Notes: generated from the letters alone by a model not told the origin. Positions 28,063 through 35,497 are shown, numbered from the stretch's first letter. The stretch: DNA of 64,000 bases from FEN-1297 sp963834015 (GCA_963834015.1 CAWIAG010000004.1:1426001-1490000); one strand, 5' to 3'. Translations and numbers: made by a program.

Positions 28063-28115
28063 CTCCGGTGAAATTTTATATAACATAAAACATACTTGCT
28101 AATTGAGGTAAACCA

Positions 28116-28355
28116 ATGGATGAAGAAATAAAGGGCAGATTAGTCGCTATCGATAACAAGCTCGATATGTTAAACGAAGTAACCATTAAGAATGGCGGCG
28201 GCAGGCATGTAACATATAAACGGTCTGAATTTTTCCAGATGCTTTACGACAGGCATTCACTCGCAAAATTATCCAAAGGCTTTTATGATTATGCGGTAAT
28301 AATACTGGTGGCATTGCAGATAGTTGAAGTAATAGTGTTTCTGACTAAAAAATAA
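28116..28355 (+). CDS. Small membrane protein, possible holin accessory
   Basis: 79 residues: a charged N-terminal half (MDEEIKGRLVAIDNKLDML, helical), then a single transmembrane helix at about 56-75 (YAVIILVALQIVEVIVFL) ending FLTKK. Position before the two-helix holin-like gene and endolysin gene suggests a lysis-module role. A GAGGT lies 8-9 bases upstream. This tail-anchored topology is seen in various phage lysis accessories but no family is certain. Confidence 0.5.
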   Translation: MDEEIKGRLVAIDNKLDMLNEVTIKNGGGRHVTYKRSEFFQMLYDRHSLAKLSKGFYDYAVIILVALQIVEVIVFLTKK

Positions 28356-28407
28356 TGTTCTTGGGGAATAATAAATTAATTTATCTAATAAATAGTGAGG
28401 TTCAATC

Positions 28408-28668
28408 ATGAGTAAGCTTTTTTCAATCAATGGTCTTGATGTATTAAAAGGGTTTCTGGTAGCGGCAGGTACTGTTATTATAACCGGTATTTATACATCG
28501 CTTCAAAATGGTGCGCTTCCTACAGTCGCAGTATTAGAGCAGCTCGGTACCGCTGGGCTAAGTGGGGGTATTGCGTATCTGCTTAAAAATTTCTTTACAA
28601 ATTCAACCGGTCAAATTGCAGCAGCAGAAGCATCCGCATCATCAGATTCAACATCTGCCGGTAAATAA
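28408..28668 (+). CDS. Holin-like protein
   Basis: 86 residues with two hydrophobic helices (about 12-30, LKGFLVAAGTVIITGIYTSL; and about 45-60, GTAGLSGGIAYLLKNFF) joined by a short turn, plus a hydrophilic alanine/serine-rich tail. This is the layout of class II-type phage holins, which form inner-membrane holes that release endolysin. Immediately upstream of the M15 endolysin gene. GTGAGG Shine-Dalgarno present. Confidence 0.55.
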   Translation: MSKLFSINGLDVLKGFLVAAGTVIITGIYTSLQNGALPTVAVLEQLGTAGLSGGIAYLLKNFFTNSTGQIAAAEASASSDSTSAGK

Positions 28669-28686
28669 TATATTTTCACTCCTATT

Positions 28687-28715
28687 CCCCTCTTGGGAGG
28701 GGTGTAGGGGTGGGT
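28687..28715. repeat. CCCCTCTTGGGAGGGG...GGGGTGGGT palindromic module
   Basis: One more copy of the module, in the 88-bp gap between holin-like and endolysin genes, same orientation as those at 27474 and 27931. Confidence 0.8.
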
Positions 28716-28756
28716 ATGAACCGCTTAAGTAATATTATAAATCAAAAAGGTAAAAA

Positions 28757-29212
28757 ATGAATCTTACACAGCACTTCACACTTGAAGAAATGACAGCCTC
28801 ACAAACAGCAGCCAGGAATGGAATCGATAACACTCCTGCGGATGATATTAAAGCCAACCTGCTGAACTTGTGCACGGATGTTCTTGAACCTTTGCATAAC
28901 GAAGTCGGGGCTATAAAAATCGATTCCGGGTACAGGAGTCCTTTAGTAAACAGGGCGGTTGGCGGGGCAGCTTCAAGCCAGCATTGCAAAGGCCAGGCGG
29001 CAGATACAATAGCTTATCAGATGACCCTTAAAGATTACTACGCAAAAGTAAAAGAACTTGTTAAAAGCGGTAAGCTCGTCGTGGATCAATGCATCTTTGA
29101 ATTTAATAGTTGGGTGCATATAAGTTACGTAAAAGACGGTAACAACAGGAAAGAATTTTTAATCGCAGAAAATCAAAGTGGAAGAACTGTTTATATACAT
29201 GATGAGGCATAA
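28757..29212 (+). CDS. Peptidase M15-type endolysin
   Basis: 151 residues. Begins with LTQHFTLEEMTAS, a common N-terminus of phage M15 D-Ala-D-Ala carboxypeptidase/endolysins, then DSGYRSPLVNRAVGG (about 55-69) and SSQHCKGQAADTIA (about 73-86), the HxxG...D zinc-binding motif, and a late WVHISY (about 119-124) carrying the third zinc ligand His. All three metal ligands are present. It would cut the peptide part of peptidoglycan during lysis. Overlaps in function with the adjacent holin-like gene; next gene starts on the base after its stop. Confidence 0.85.
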   Translation: MNLTQHFTLEEMTASQTAARNGIDNTPADDIKANLLNLCTDVLEPLHNEVGAIKIDSGYRSPLVNRAVGGAASSQHCKGQAADTIAYQMTLKDYYAKVKELVKSGKLVVDQCIFEFNSWVHISYVKDGNNRKEFLIAENQSGRTVYIHDEA

Positions 29213-29761
29213 ATGAGTTCAATTTCAAAAATAATAAATGTAATACTCTTTGTTCTTTATTCAATCCTGTGTGTGTGGATTGGATATCATTCTAACAGCA
29301 AAAAAACTGTTCTTACAGCCCCTTCAACTGTAGTATTCCGGGGTATTCCCGATTCTGTAAAATTGGGCATAGTTTATCCCCATGGGACCCCGTCTCTCAG
29401 TGACGTGGCCCCGTCTCCTTTTTCTCAAATTATAAATAACCGAAGTTATAAACCAGATAGTGTAAAAACAGATACTTCTCAGCCTCAGGTTTTATATCAG
29501 TTGGATTCGGTTCATACCGTGCCAATTCAAAAGCCGGCGAGGCAGTATGCTTCATATAAAACATTTTCCGACAGCCTTGGTGATTATGCAATAAAAGTTT
29601 TGGCAAAAAGTCCGGTGGATAGTGTCTTATTAACAATTCATCATTTTCAAATGAGAACTGTGGAGATTCCTGACAAATGGAAATATTTTGAGTGGGGCAT
29701 GGGCGTTGGTGCACTTGGGATGGTAGTGATTGAAGTATTAGTATTAAGAATATTTAAATAA
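29213..29761 (+). CDS. Membrane-anchored protein of lysis region, carries an inserted palindromic repeat
   Basis: 182 residues: an N-terminal signal anchor (about 5-25, KIINVILFVLYSILCVWIGYH), a periplasmic/hydrophilic body, and a C-terminal hydrophobic helix (about 160-180). Located directly after the endolysin, where inner-membrane spanins (Rz) are usual, but the sequence does not show the long coiled coil. Residues about 50-69 are encoded by a stretch (29363-29418) like the GGGGCATAG...GCCCCGTCTC palindrome at 28025-28062, so a repeat has invaded the coding sequence while keeping the frame. Confidence in being a spanin is low. Confidence 0.5.
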   Translation: MSSISKIINVILFVLYSILCVWIGYHSNSKKTVLTAPSTVVFRGIPDSVKLGIVYPHGTPSLSDVAPSPFSQIINNRSYKPDSVKTDTSQPQVLYQLDSVHTVPIQKPARQYASYKTFSDSLGDYAIKVLAKSPVDSVLLTIHHFQMRTVEIPDKWKYFEWGMGVGALGMVVIEVLVLRIFK

Positions 29762-29762
29762 T

Positions 29763-30113
29763 ATGTCGGATAACGGGCAAAACATACCGGTAATTCTCAA
29801 CTTCTCATCTGTGCAGACAGATGAAGAACTTAAAAGTAACAGCCGTATGGTACTCGGATTTTTATCGGCAAAATATGAATCCGATTCTGATATAACGGTT
29901 ACAATATACTTTAAAAGGGATAATGATATGGAATGGGAAAATACGGATCCTATCATTATGAGTGCAGAAGAAGGCAGATACTTCGGGAAATTGCCATTAG
30001 GCTTAAGTGTAATTGATTATTACGTAACAGTTGAATCGAGTCCGCTTGAAACATTTTGGATCAGTTCATTAAAGGTTTTCATAAAAACTTTACCGGCAGG
30101 AAAGTTCGGTTAA
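29763..30113 (+). CDS. Small beta-rich phage-like protein, unknown
   Basis: 116 residues, starting one base after the previous stop, so probably co-translated. Predominantly beta strands (VTIYFKRDNDMEWENTD, YYVTVESSPLETFWISSLKVF), no signal or membrane segment. Could be a small virion attachment or base protein. No family recognised. Confidence 0.5.
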   Translation: MSDNGQNIPVILNFSSVQTDEELKSNSRMVLGFLSAKYESDSDITVTIYFKRDNDMEWENTDPIIMSAEEGRYFGKLPLGLSVIDYYVTVESSPLETFWISSLKVFIKTLPAGKFG

Positions 30114-30122
30114 CCTCATTTA

Positions 30123-30219
30123 ATTCGTGTGAATTCGTCCTAATTCGTAATAATTCGTATAATGAGAATTCGTCCTCATTCGTGTTCTATTAATTCGTGA
30201 GAATTCGTTAAAAATTCGT
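30123..30219. repeat. Phased array of nine ATTCGT units
   Basis: ATTCGT starts at 30123, 30133, 30143, 30153, 30168, 30178, 30193, 30203 and 30214: spacings of 10, 10, 10, 15, 10, 15, 10 and 11, i.e. multiples of about half a helical turn. It lies in the 190-bp gap before the ejection-like gene. Similar AATTCGTG motifs occur, less regularly, at about 50551-50622 and 51207. Confidence 0.75.
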
Positions 30220-30242
30220 GTTTCAGCCAAAGGCTTGAACCG

Positions 30243-30275
30243 GAGGCTCATCAGCCTTTGGCTGAGATGAGCCTC
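30243..30275. repeat. Inverted repeat, GAGGCTCATC/GATGAGCCTC
   Basis: Perfect 10-bp arms around a CAGCC...GGCTG core; preceded at 30224-30236 by CAGCCAAAGGCT. Sits 28 bases before the next start codon, so could act on its mRNA leader. Confidence 0.65.
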
Positions 30276-30303
30276 AGGCTCAAATTCGTATAAGGAATTT
30301 AAA

Positions 30304-30912
30304 ATGTCATTAGATCAGGCAAAAGCGCAGGATATCTGGAACCAGCTTTACGGGATGAATACTCAGGTGAGTAATCCGTTTGAGAACTATCAGAATCCCT
30401 TTAGTTACGGTACGGAATCCCAAAACCTAAATACCATTTTTGGTAATGAGCAGGCAAACATACTAAATCAGACTAGCTCCGATATTGCAGGTGGTCAGAA
30501 GAATGCAGCACAGAGCATGGCAAGTCGTGGAATAACCGGGGGAAGTCTTATAACGGATACACAAAAAGGTATTGCCAACAGTGCCAATAAGCAAAAGTAT
30601 AATGCTTTATCCCAGCTCGGCACGAATCAGGCAAGCGCCATGCTAAACCTTCAGAATTTATTCAATCAGAATCAGTTTGATATTACAAAAGCTGGTGTGG
30701 GCGTAAATGAGCAGAACGTACAGAATGGGTTGCAGCAGTCAAAGCAGCTCGGTAACTTCCTTAACCAGCGGGAGCAGTTGGGCATAGAGCAGGAAAATGA
30801 GCCCGGAACATTGGGTGACATTTTCAGCGGCCTGCAGGTGGGCGCAAAAGTATTGAGCATGCCTACAGGCGGGGGAAGTACTGCATTAAGTTCATTATTA
30901 TCTGTTTTATAA
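30304..30912 (+). CDS. Putative phage internal/ejection protein
   Basis: 202 residues, extremely rich in Q and N with many helical segments: LFNQNQFDITKAGVGVNEQNVQ (shortened view about 121-140), GLQQSKQLGNFLNQREQLG, and the motif SMASRGITGGSLITD (about 72-86). Proteins with A-x-R-G-x-G-S and long Q/N helices are common among internal or DNA-ejection proteins of podoviruses. Ends in a glycine/serine-rich tail. The next gene follows after 10 bases. Functional call by composition and position. Confidence 0.5.
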   Translation: MSLDQAKAQDIWNQLYGMNTQVSNPFENYQNPFSYGTESQNLNTIFGNEQANILNQTSSDIAGGQKNAAQSMASRGITGGSLITDTQKGIANSANKQKYNALSQLGTNQASAMLNLQNLFNQNQFDITKAGVGVNEQNVQNGLQQSKQLGNFLNQREQLGIEQENEPGTLGDIFSGLQVGAKVLSMPTGGGSTALSSLLSVL

Positions 30913-30922
30913 GGAGAACCAA

Positions 30923-31642
30923 ATGGCTAGAGGTGATTTAACAAGAGCGTTAAGACAGACGGGCGGACTTGATCCCGTTGTCGATTCGCTCCGGAATATT
31001 TTTCAGCAGAAGGCACAGCATGATTACTATAATAATCTTCTTGGCGCTTATGATAAAGCAAATGAAAAAATAAAAAATTTATCAGGCGCTGCAAAATCTG
31101 CAAAGGCTGTACTTAATAATCTTAATCCTCTTATAAAGTCAAAGCAGCAGCAAAATCCATTAACTGAATTGGATAATGAACAGTCGCATGATATAGCAAA
31201 TCAATTTACAGCAGATCAAATGATCGGCGCAATTAAAACCCCCGGCGCGAATACTTCTATTGTTAATGCTTTATCGGGGCTTATAGGCAATACGGTTCAA
31301 AAGTATAATACAAATAACAAGGAACCAAAAACTATTTTGCCTGCCGGTAAAGAAAAAATAGCAAACAGCAGTATTCAGTCGGGGATTGTTAATATTAAAG
31401 ATATAAAGGGTGTAAAATTCTATACTAAAGATCAGATAAAGAATAAATATCCGAATTTGTATCATTCCCTTTATGAAGGAGATATTGTTTCTAAAGAGAA
31501 GGGATTTTATATAAGGCATACAAATAAATCAAAAGATAATCCTGAAGGAATTGAAGCTGTTATTAGCGATGATCTAGCAGGCAAAAAAGAAAAATCAACT
31601 GTAAGCAAGATAACCGGCAGAACCAAGCGCAATAATATTTAA
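30923..31642 (+). CDS. Putative internal virion protein, unknown family
   Basis: 239 residues, helical N-terminal half (SLRNIFQQKAQHDYYNNLLG then AYDKANEKIKNLSGAAKSAKA), then lysine-rich C-terminal half ending KITGRTKRNNI, which may bind DNA. Start has AAGGAG 8 bases upstream. Follows the ejection-like gene closely and precedes the ATP-grasp genes, so is the last obvious virion-type gene of the cassette. Confidence 0.5.
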   Translation: MARGDLTRALRQTGGLDPVVDSLRNIFQQKAQHDYYNNLLGAYDKANEKIKNLSGAAKSAKAVLNNLNPLIKSKQQQNPLTELDNEQSHDIANQFTADQMIGAIKTPGANTSIVNALSGLIGNTVQKYNTNNKEPKTILPAGKEKIANSSIQSGIVNIKDIKGVKFYTKDQIKNKYPNLYHSLYEGDIVSKEKGFYIRHTNKSKDNPEGIEAVISDDLAGKKEKSTVSKITGRTKRNNI

Positions 31643-31658
31643 TTTAAAATTTTTCCGT

Positions 31659-31723
31659 ATCACAGATAATCTATCTGTGATTCATAAAAGTTTATCCGTA
31701 ACACAGATAATCTATCTGTGATT
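31659..31723. repeat. Tandem pair of ACAGATAATCTATCTGT palindromes
   Basis: Two near-identical 21-23-bp palindromes, ATCACAGAT...ATCTGTGAT at 31659-31681 and again at 31700-31723, about 40 bases apart, just upstream (about 30 bases) of the ATP-grasp gene start. The arrangement could be an operator pair; it could also be a transcript hairpin. Confidence 0.65.
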
Positions 31724-31752
31724 GAAAATATAACAAATAATAAACATCATAT

Positions 31753-32544
31753 ATGGAAAAGAAAAATTTAAAAGATTTAACCGTCTGTATTTACGATACA
31801 GGTAGCTTCACGCCTCTTGCGCAAAGATTAACCGAAGAATTCGGTAAGGTGTTGTACTTTTCTCCCTGGGAAGGCAACGGCTTTCCCGAATCCAAATTCG
31901 ATAAAGTTGGCACCGGCATTGCCGGTATCCAACGAATCCCCTCCATATGGGATTATGCGGATAGCGATAAAATAGATCTTTATGTTTTTACTGATTGCTA
32001 TTACAGGGCTGAGCAGGAATATTTAAAAAGGCAGGGTAAATTGGTCTGGGGCAGTGCGGGAACATCATGGTTGGAAAGGAATAAATCTGAATTTTATAAA
32101 TGGATAGATAAAGAAGAAATGCCGGTGCCGGAAACGAATTTTGAAAACGGTATTGGTAACCTGGCTAAAAATATAAAGCCCGATGAATTTATAAAAATAA
32201 ACAAATACCGCGGCGATCTTGAAACATTAAAGTATTATGATAAGGAGCGGAGCGATTTCAGGTTAAAAGAACTTGAATTAAATTTGCAGCCATTCGATAA
32301 AACCTATGAAACAATACGGCAGAAAAAAGTTGATGGAATTGAAATAGGCGGGGATTATTACACAGTCGATGGGAAGTTTCCCGGCAAGGTAATGTGGGGC
32401 ATTGAACAGAAGGACAGTTATTATATTGGAAAAGTTACTGATTATAGTTCACTTCCGGAACAAATTAGATATATAGACGAAAAATTATCAAATGTTTTTA
32501 AAAAGAAAAAACGAGAAGCTATTTCTCACACGAGATGCGGATAG
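31753..32544 (+). CDS. ATP-grasp-like protein, N-terminal part (frameshifted gene)
   Basis: 263 residues in this frame. The opening (TVCIYDTGSFTPLAQRL, then FSPWEGNGFPESKFDKVGTG) and KYRGDLETLKYY resemble the N-terminal and linker parts of PurD-like/ATP-grasp ligases. The frame runs on only to a spurious ISHTRCG end: in the -1 frame the sequence continues in register as SYFSHEMRIDKNGEPFFTDF, the expected family continuation. The switch would occur at G-AAA-AAA (32505-32511). Whether this is a programmed frameshift or a one-base mutation cannot be told from one sequence. Role in a phage-like cassette unknown. Confidence 0.55.
   Translation: MEKKNLKDLTVCIYDTGSFTPLAQRLTEEFGKVLYFSPWEGNGFPESKFDKVGTGIAGIQRIPSIWDYADSDKIDLYVFTDCYYRAEQEYLKRQGKLVWGSAGTSWLERNKSEFYKWIDKEEMPVPETNFENGIGNLAKNIKPDEFIKINKYRGDLETLKYYDKERSDFRLKELELNLQPFDKTYETIRQKKVDGIEIGGDYYTVDGKFPGKVMWGIEQKDSYYIGKVTDYSSLPEQIRYIDEKLSNVFKKKKREAISHTRCG
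32505..32512 (+). other. Possible -1 slippery site GAAAAAAC
   Basis: In the zero frame the codons are AAA AAA CGA, preceded by G. Slipping back one base re-pairs as GAA AAA, then ACG, joining the upstream and downstream frames into one protein of about 419 residues. A nearby stimulatory structure was not identified. Confidence 0.4.
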
Positions 32545-33011
32545 ATAAAAACGGTGAGCCATTTTTTACTGACTTCACTGGTAGGCTGCCGAATCCTCCT
32601 TACCAGCTTCATCTTGATCTAATAAAAAATTTGGGTGAAATAATGTATTACGGAGCGCAGGGAGAAATGATAGAACCGGAATTTGCAGATAATTATGGAG
32701 TAGTAGCAATTTTCAAAAGCCCTACAGCAGAACAATTTAATCTGCCTATTAAGGTGCCTGATAAATTTAAGAAATCTATTAAAGTTATGAATCTTGCTAT
32801 TGAAAGTGGGGAATACGTTGCACTTAATATTAACAAAATTGATGAATGCGGCGCTGTTACCGGAATTGGGAAAACAATATGGGAAGCACGGGATAATTGT
32901 GAAAAGATTGCGCAAGAAGTTAAAGCAGACGGGCTAGTAATTGATGTTCCCTCAAAAGAAGATATAGAATATAAAATCGAAGAGATGAAAGAATACAAAA
33001 TACAATTTTAA
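32535..33011 (+). CDS. ATP-grasp-like protein, C-terminal part (frameshifted gene)
   Basis: 158 residues from an internal ATG; probably not an independent start but the C-terminal half of the split protein. RIDKNGEPFFTDFTGRLPNPP is the ATP-grasp pattern of an acidic metal-binding strand (D/E then R-x-P-x-P-P), and the rest matches a terminal beta domain with FKSPTAEQFNLP. The frame is clean to its stop at 33011 and no further decay is seen, which argues that loss of the fusion is recent or that the fusion is still made. Ends 24 bases before the converging Vsr gene. Confidence 0.5.
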   Translation: MRIDKNGEPFFTDFTGRLPNPPYQLHLDLIKNLGEIMYYGAQGEMIEPEFADNYGVVAIFKSPTAEQFNLPIKVPDKFKKSIKVMNLAIESGEYVALNINKIDECGAVTGIGKTIWEARDNCEKIAQEVKADGLVIDVPSKEDIEYKIEEMKEYKIQF

Positions 33012-33034
33012 GTTATTATTACTCTATTAAAATG

Positions 33035-33469
33035 TTAAGAGTTATTTTGGCTTTTATATAATAAAGCTTCAATAAGTTGCACATATTTCAATGCACCTTT
33101 AGCAACGTCATGTTCCCAAATCCGAATTACCTGCCAACCCAAGCGTTTTAATAATTTATTATTACGTCTATCTCTTAAAATATTGCCTTTTATTTTATCT
33201 ATCCAATATGTTTCAGGTAGCCTTTGTTTTTGCACTTTGAATTTATAACCATGCCAAAAATCGCCATCAATAAATATTGCAATTTTTCTTTTTATAAAGA
33301 CAATATCTGGATTTCCAGGTAACTTATTATAATGTTTGCGATATCTAAATCCTTGTGGGTATAATGTACTAGAAAGGAGTTTAAAAAATAATAATTCAGG
33401 CTTTGTATTTTTACTTCGAATCAGGCTCATTATCCTGCTTCGTTCATTTTTTGAAAAAACGTCTGTCAT
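33035..33469 (-). CDS. vsr: Very short patch repair endonuclease, Vsr
   Basis: 144 residues, usual length. RSRIMSLIRSKNTKPEL (about 10-26), PDIVFIKRKIAIFIDGDFWHG (PDIVF near 54, DGDFWHG near 68-74) and a late IRIWEHDVAKG block are the hallmark segments of Vsr nucleases, which cut at T:G mismatches left by deamination of 5-methylcytosine. The FWHGY segment lacks the second zinc-site His/Cys seen in E. coli Vsr, a minor variation. It is last in the operon with the C5 methyltransferase and lies 10 bases after the nuclease, so it repairs damage that the methyltransferase predisposes to. Confidence 0.9.
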   Translation of the reverse strand: MTDVFSKNERSRIMSLIRSKNTKPELLFFKLLSSTLYPQGFRYRKHYNKLPGNPDIVFIKRKIAIFIDGDFWHGYKFKVQKQRLPETYWIDKIKGNILRDRRNNKLLKRLGWQVIRIWEHDVAKGALKYVQLIEALLYKSQNNS

Positions 33470-33479
33470 TTATTAAATC

Positions 33480-34502
33480 TCAGAATGACATATAATATTT
33501 TTTGTCATCTATTTTATAAAATCGGATTTTGTCATTCCCATATTTTTCTAATGAGTCTTCCGTAACGGGCGTAAGTGGAATAAGCGCATTATTCCTTTGT
33601 AGTTTGCCCTTAATCCATTCTCCAAGAATTTCTAAGTTACCTTCAGAACGAATATTTTTAAAATAAGCACCACTAGTTTTCATTGGAATTATGTATCCAT
33701 CATCTGTATATGCTAAAAATTTACCTTTGGGATACAATGGATTCTTATTAACAGTTCGGGGAGTAATTAATTCAACCTCATACCATGGCCTAGGCACTAT
33801 CTTTCCACTTGCTCTGTTCCAGCGGCCTTTGCCAAAATATACATTAAGTGAAGATTTTTCTGAAGTCACAATATGGGACAAGGAGAATTCGAATACTGGC
33901 AAGTTTGAAAGATCTATATTCGAAGAGTCAAAACGTTCTAACTCGCTTAAATTATCCAGTTCAATACGCTTTTTATATGAGGATGAACCTATAGCTACAA
34001 TATCAGCATTTAAAATTGATATGGCATTCTTCTCAGAGAAAATATAATCCAAATAAGAAATGATATTAGCTTTGTCTGATTCATCATTAATACTAGCTGT
34101 GCACTCCAAGTTCTCTTTTAAACCGCTCCGTGAAAAATTTGATGAACCGACATATATTACTGGTGAAGTTTTCTCATTACTAAAGCAATAAATCTTACAA
34201 TGCAATCGGCGTGTGAAACATACATAAATTCCATTTTGTCCGCCGAATTGATTTAACTTAGTTTCAATTTTTCTAAGTTGCGTTAATGTACGTTTTGCCA
34301 ATCCTTCATAAAATGCCATTCCTATAAGGATGCGAACTAAGCCACCATCTTTTGCGATCTTTAAAATATCCGGCTCAAATTTACTGATGATATCATAAGA
34401 TACATAACCACTTGCTATATTTACACTGTTACTTGTTTTAATTCTTGTACTAATAGTATCAATTAATGATCCGCCATAGTCAGCAGTATTTGTAAAAATC
34501 AT
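33480..34502 (-). CDS. PLD-fold type II restriction endonuclease (NgoFVII-like)
   Basis: 340 residues. LHCKIYCFSNEKTSPVIYVG-SSNFSRSGL, about residues 112-141, holds the H-x-K plus S/N active-site pattern of phospholipase D-type nucleases, as in BfiI/NgoFVII restriction enzymes. The first third (RTSNSVNIASGYVSYD and RILIGMAFYEGL) matches the usual non-catalytic fold. Its start codon overlaps the methyltransferase stop (ATGA at 34499-34502), so the two are coupled. Such enzymes cut without metal ions. Recognition site unknown; it should match that of the cognate methyltransferase. Confidence 0.75.
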   Translation of the reverse strand: MIFTNTADYGGSLIDTISTRIKTSNSVNIASGYVSYDIISKFEPDILKIAKDGGLVRILIGMAFYEGLAKRTLTQLRKIETKLNQFGGQNGIYVCFTRRLHCKIYCFSNEKTSPVIYVGSSNFSRSGLKENLECTASINDESDKANIISYLDYIFSEKNAISILNADIVAIGSSSYKKRIELDNLSELERFDSSNIDLSNLPVFEFSLSHIVTSEKSSLNVYFGKGRWNRASGKIVPRPWYEVELITPRTVNKNPLYPKGKFLAYTDDGYIIPMKTSGAYFKNIRSEGNLEILGEWIKGKLQRNNALIPLTPVTEDSLEKYGNDKIRFYKIDDKKYYMSF

Positions 34503-35497
34503 TTTAAGTTATCCAAAAAATTGTTAATTTCTCTAGCTATTGGAAGTATACCAACTGGAGGTACTGAATTGCCAATTTGTCTTCTAACTTCTGTAATAGA
34601 ACCTTTAAATATAAAATCATCTGGATATCCGAATAATCGGGCACGCTCTCGATTAGTAAGGGGCCGAGGTTCGGCATAATGGTACCCCCAAGTTCCGCCA
34701 CCGCCGCCTGCAATTATTGTTGTTGATGGTTCATGAGGATTTAGTCTCCTATAAACATGGCTAATCATTCCTTTTACATAATACTGTGATTCTTTTGGTA
34801 CTGAAGTAAAATTTCCGCCCGGTGGAATTAATTTTAACATTTCTCTAGTTTTTTCAGCAATATTTTGATGCTCATTATTATATGGAACTTTTTCTACGCC
34901 TTCGAGTGCTTCTTTCGCTGACATATATTTGTCTTTCCCGGGTCCATGCGTAATTTCTGGGAGAATAAAAATATTATTAAAGTCCTTATGGATTCCTAAT
35001 ATTAAAATTCTATGGCGAAACTGTGGTGTACCATAATCGGCAAAATTTATTTTGTAAACGTTTACATTATAACCAGTTTTTTCAAAATCGCTTTTTATTT
35101 GTTCGACAGCCATCCCATTATTTGCAGATAACAGTCCTTTAACATTTTCAGCGATAAACATTTTGGGTTGTTTCCATTTTACAATCCTCACAAAATAGCT
35201 ATAAAGATTGCCTCTTTCGGTTTCAAGCCCGCCTCGTTTCCAAATAACAGAAAAATCTTGACATGGAAATCCACCCAAAATTATATCCGAATCAGGTATT
35301 TCTTCCTTTATAATTTCAGCAACATCGCTTTCGATAATATGGTTGCCAAAATATCCTCTGTAAGTTTCGCATGCCCAGTGATCAATCTCATTTGCCCAGA
35401 TAATATTAAAACCTGCATTTTTAAAGCCTAGATCCATACCCCCGCATCCTGAAAATAGAGAAGAAGCTGAAAATTTCCTTTGATCTTTAATCATCAC
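34499..35497 (-). CDS. DNA (cytosine-5) methyltransferase of a type II RM system
   Basis: 332 residues with all main C5-methyltransferase motifs in order: I FSGCGGMDLGF (about 15-25), IV GGFPCQDFS (about 75-83, catalytic Cys), VI ENVKGL (about 117), VIII QFRHRILILG (about 158), IX RRLNPHEPSTTI, and X QIGNSVPP near the C-terminus. Intact. It protects host DNA by methylating the target sequence, which would be cut by the neighbouring nuclease. First gene of the three-gene M-R-V operon; promoter presumably within 35498-35933. Confidence 0.93.
   Translation of the reverse strand: MMIKDQRKFSASSLFSGCGGMDLGFKNAGFNIIWANEIDHWACETYRGYFGNHIIESDVAEIIKEEIPDSDIILGGFPCQDFSVIWKRGGLETERGNLYSYFVRIVKWKQPKMFIAENVKGLLSANNGMAVEQIKSDFEKTGYNVNVYKINFADYGTPQFRHRILILGIHKDFNNIFILPEITHGPGKDKYMSAKEALEGVEKVPYNNEHQNIAEKTREMLKLIPPGGNFTSVPKESQYYVKGMISHVYRRLNPHEPSTTIIAGGGGGTWGYHYAEPRPLTNRERARLFGYPDDFIFKGSITEVRRQIGNSVPPVGILPIAREINNFLDNLK

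Noticed and set aside
30123..30219. ATTCGT array as a CRISPR or minisatellite
   Set aside because: Six-base units at 10/15-bp steps are too short for CRISPR; kept only as a phased repeat.
33011..33035. Direct-repeat attachment sites flanking 6.8-33 kb
   Set aside because: No matching direct repeat of useful length was found by eye between the two ends; needs a computed comparison of 6319-6830 with 31643-33060.
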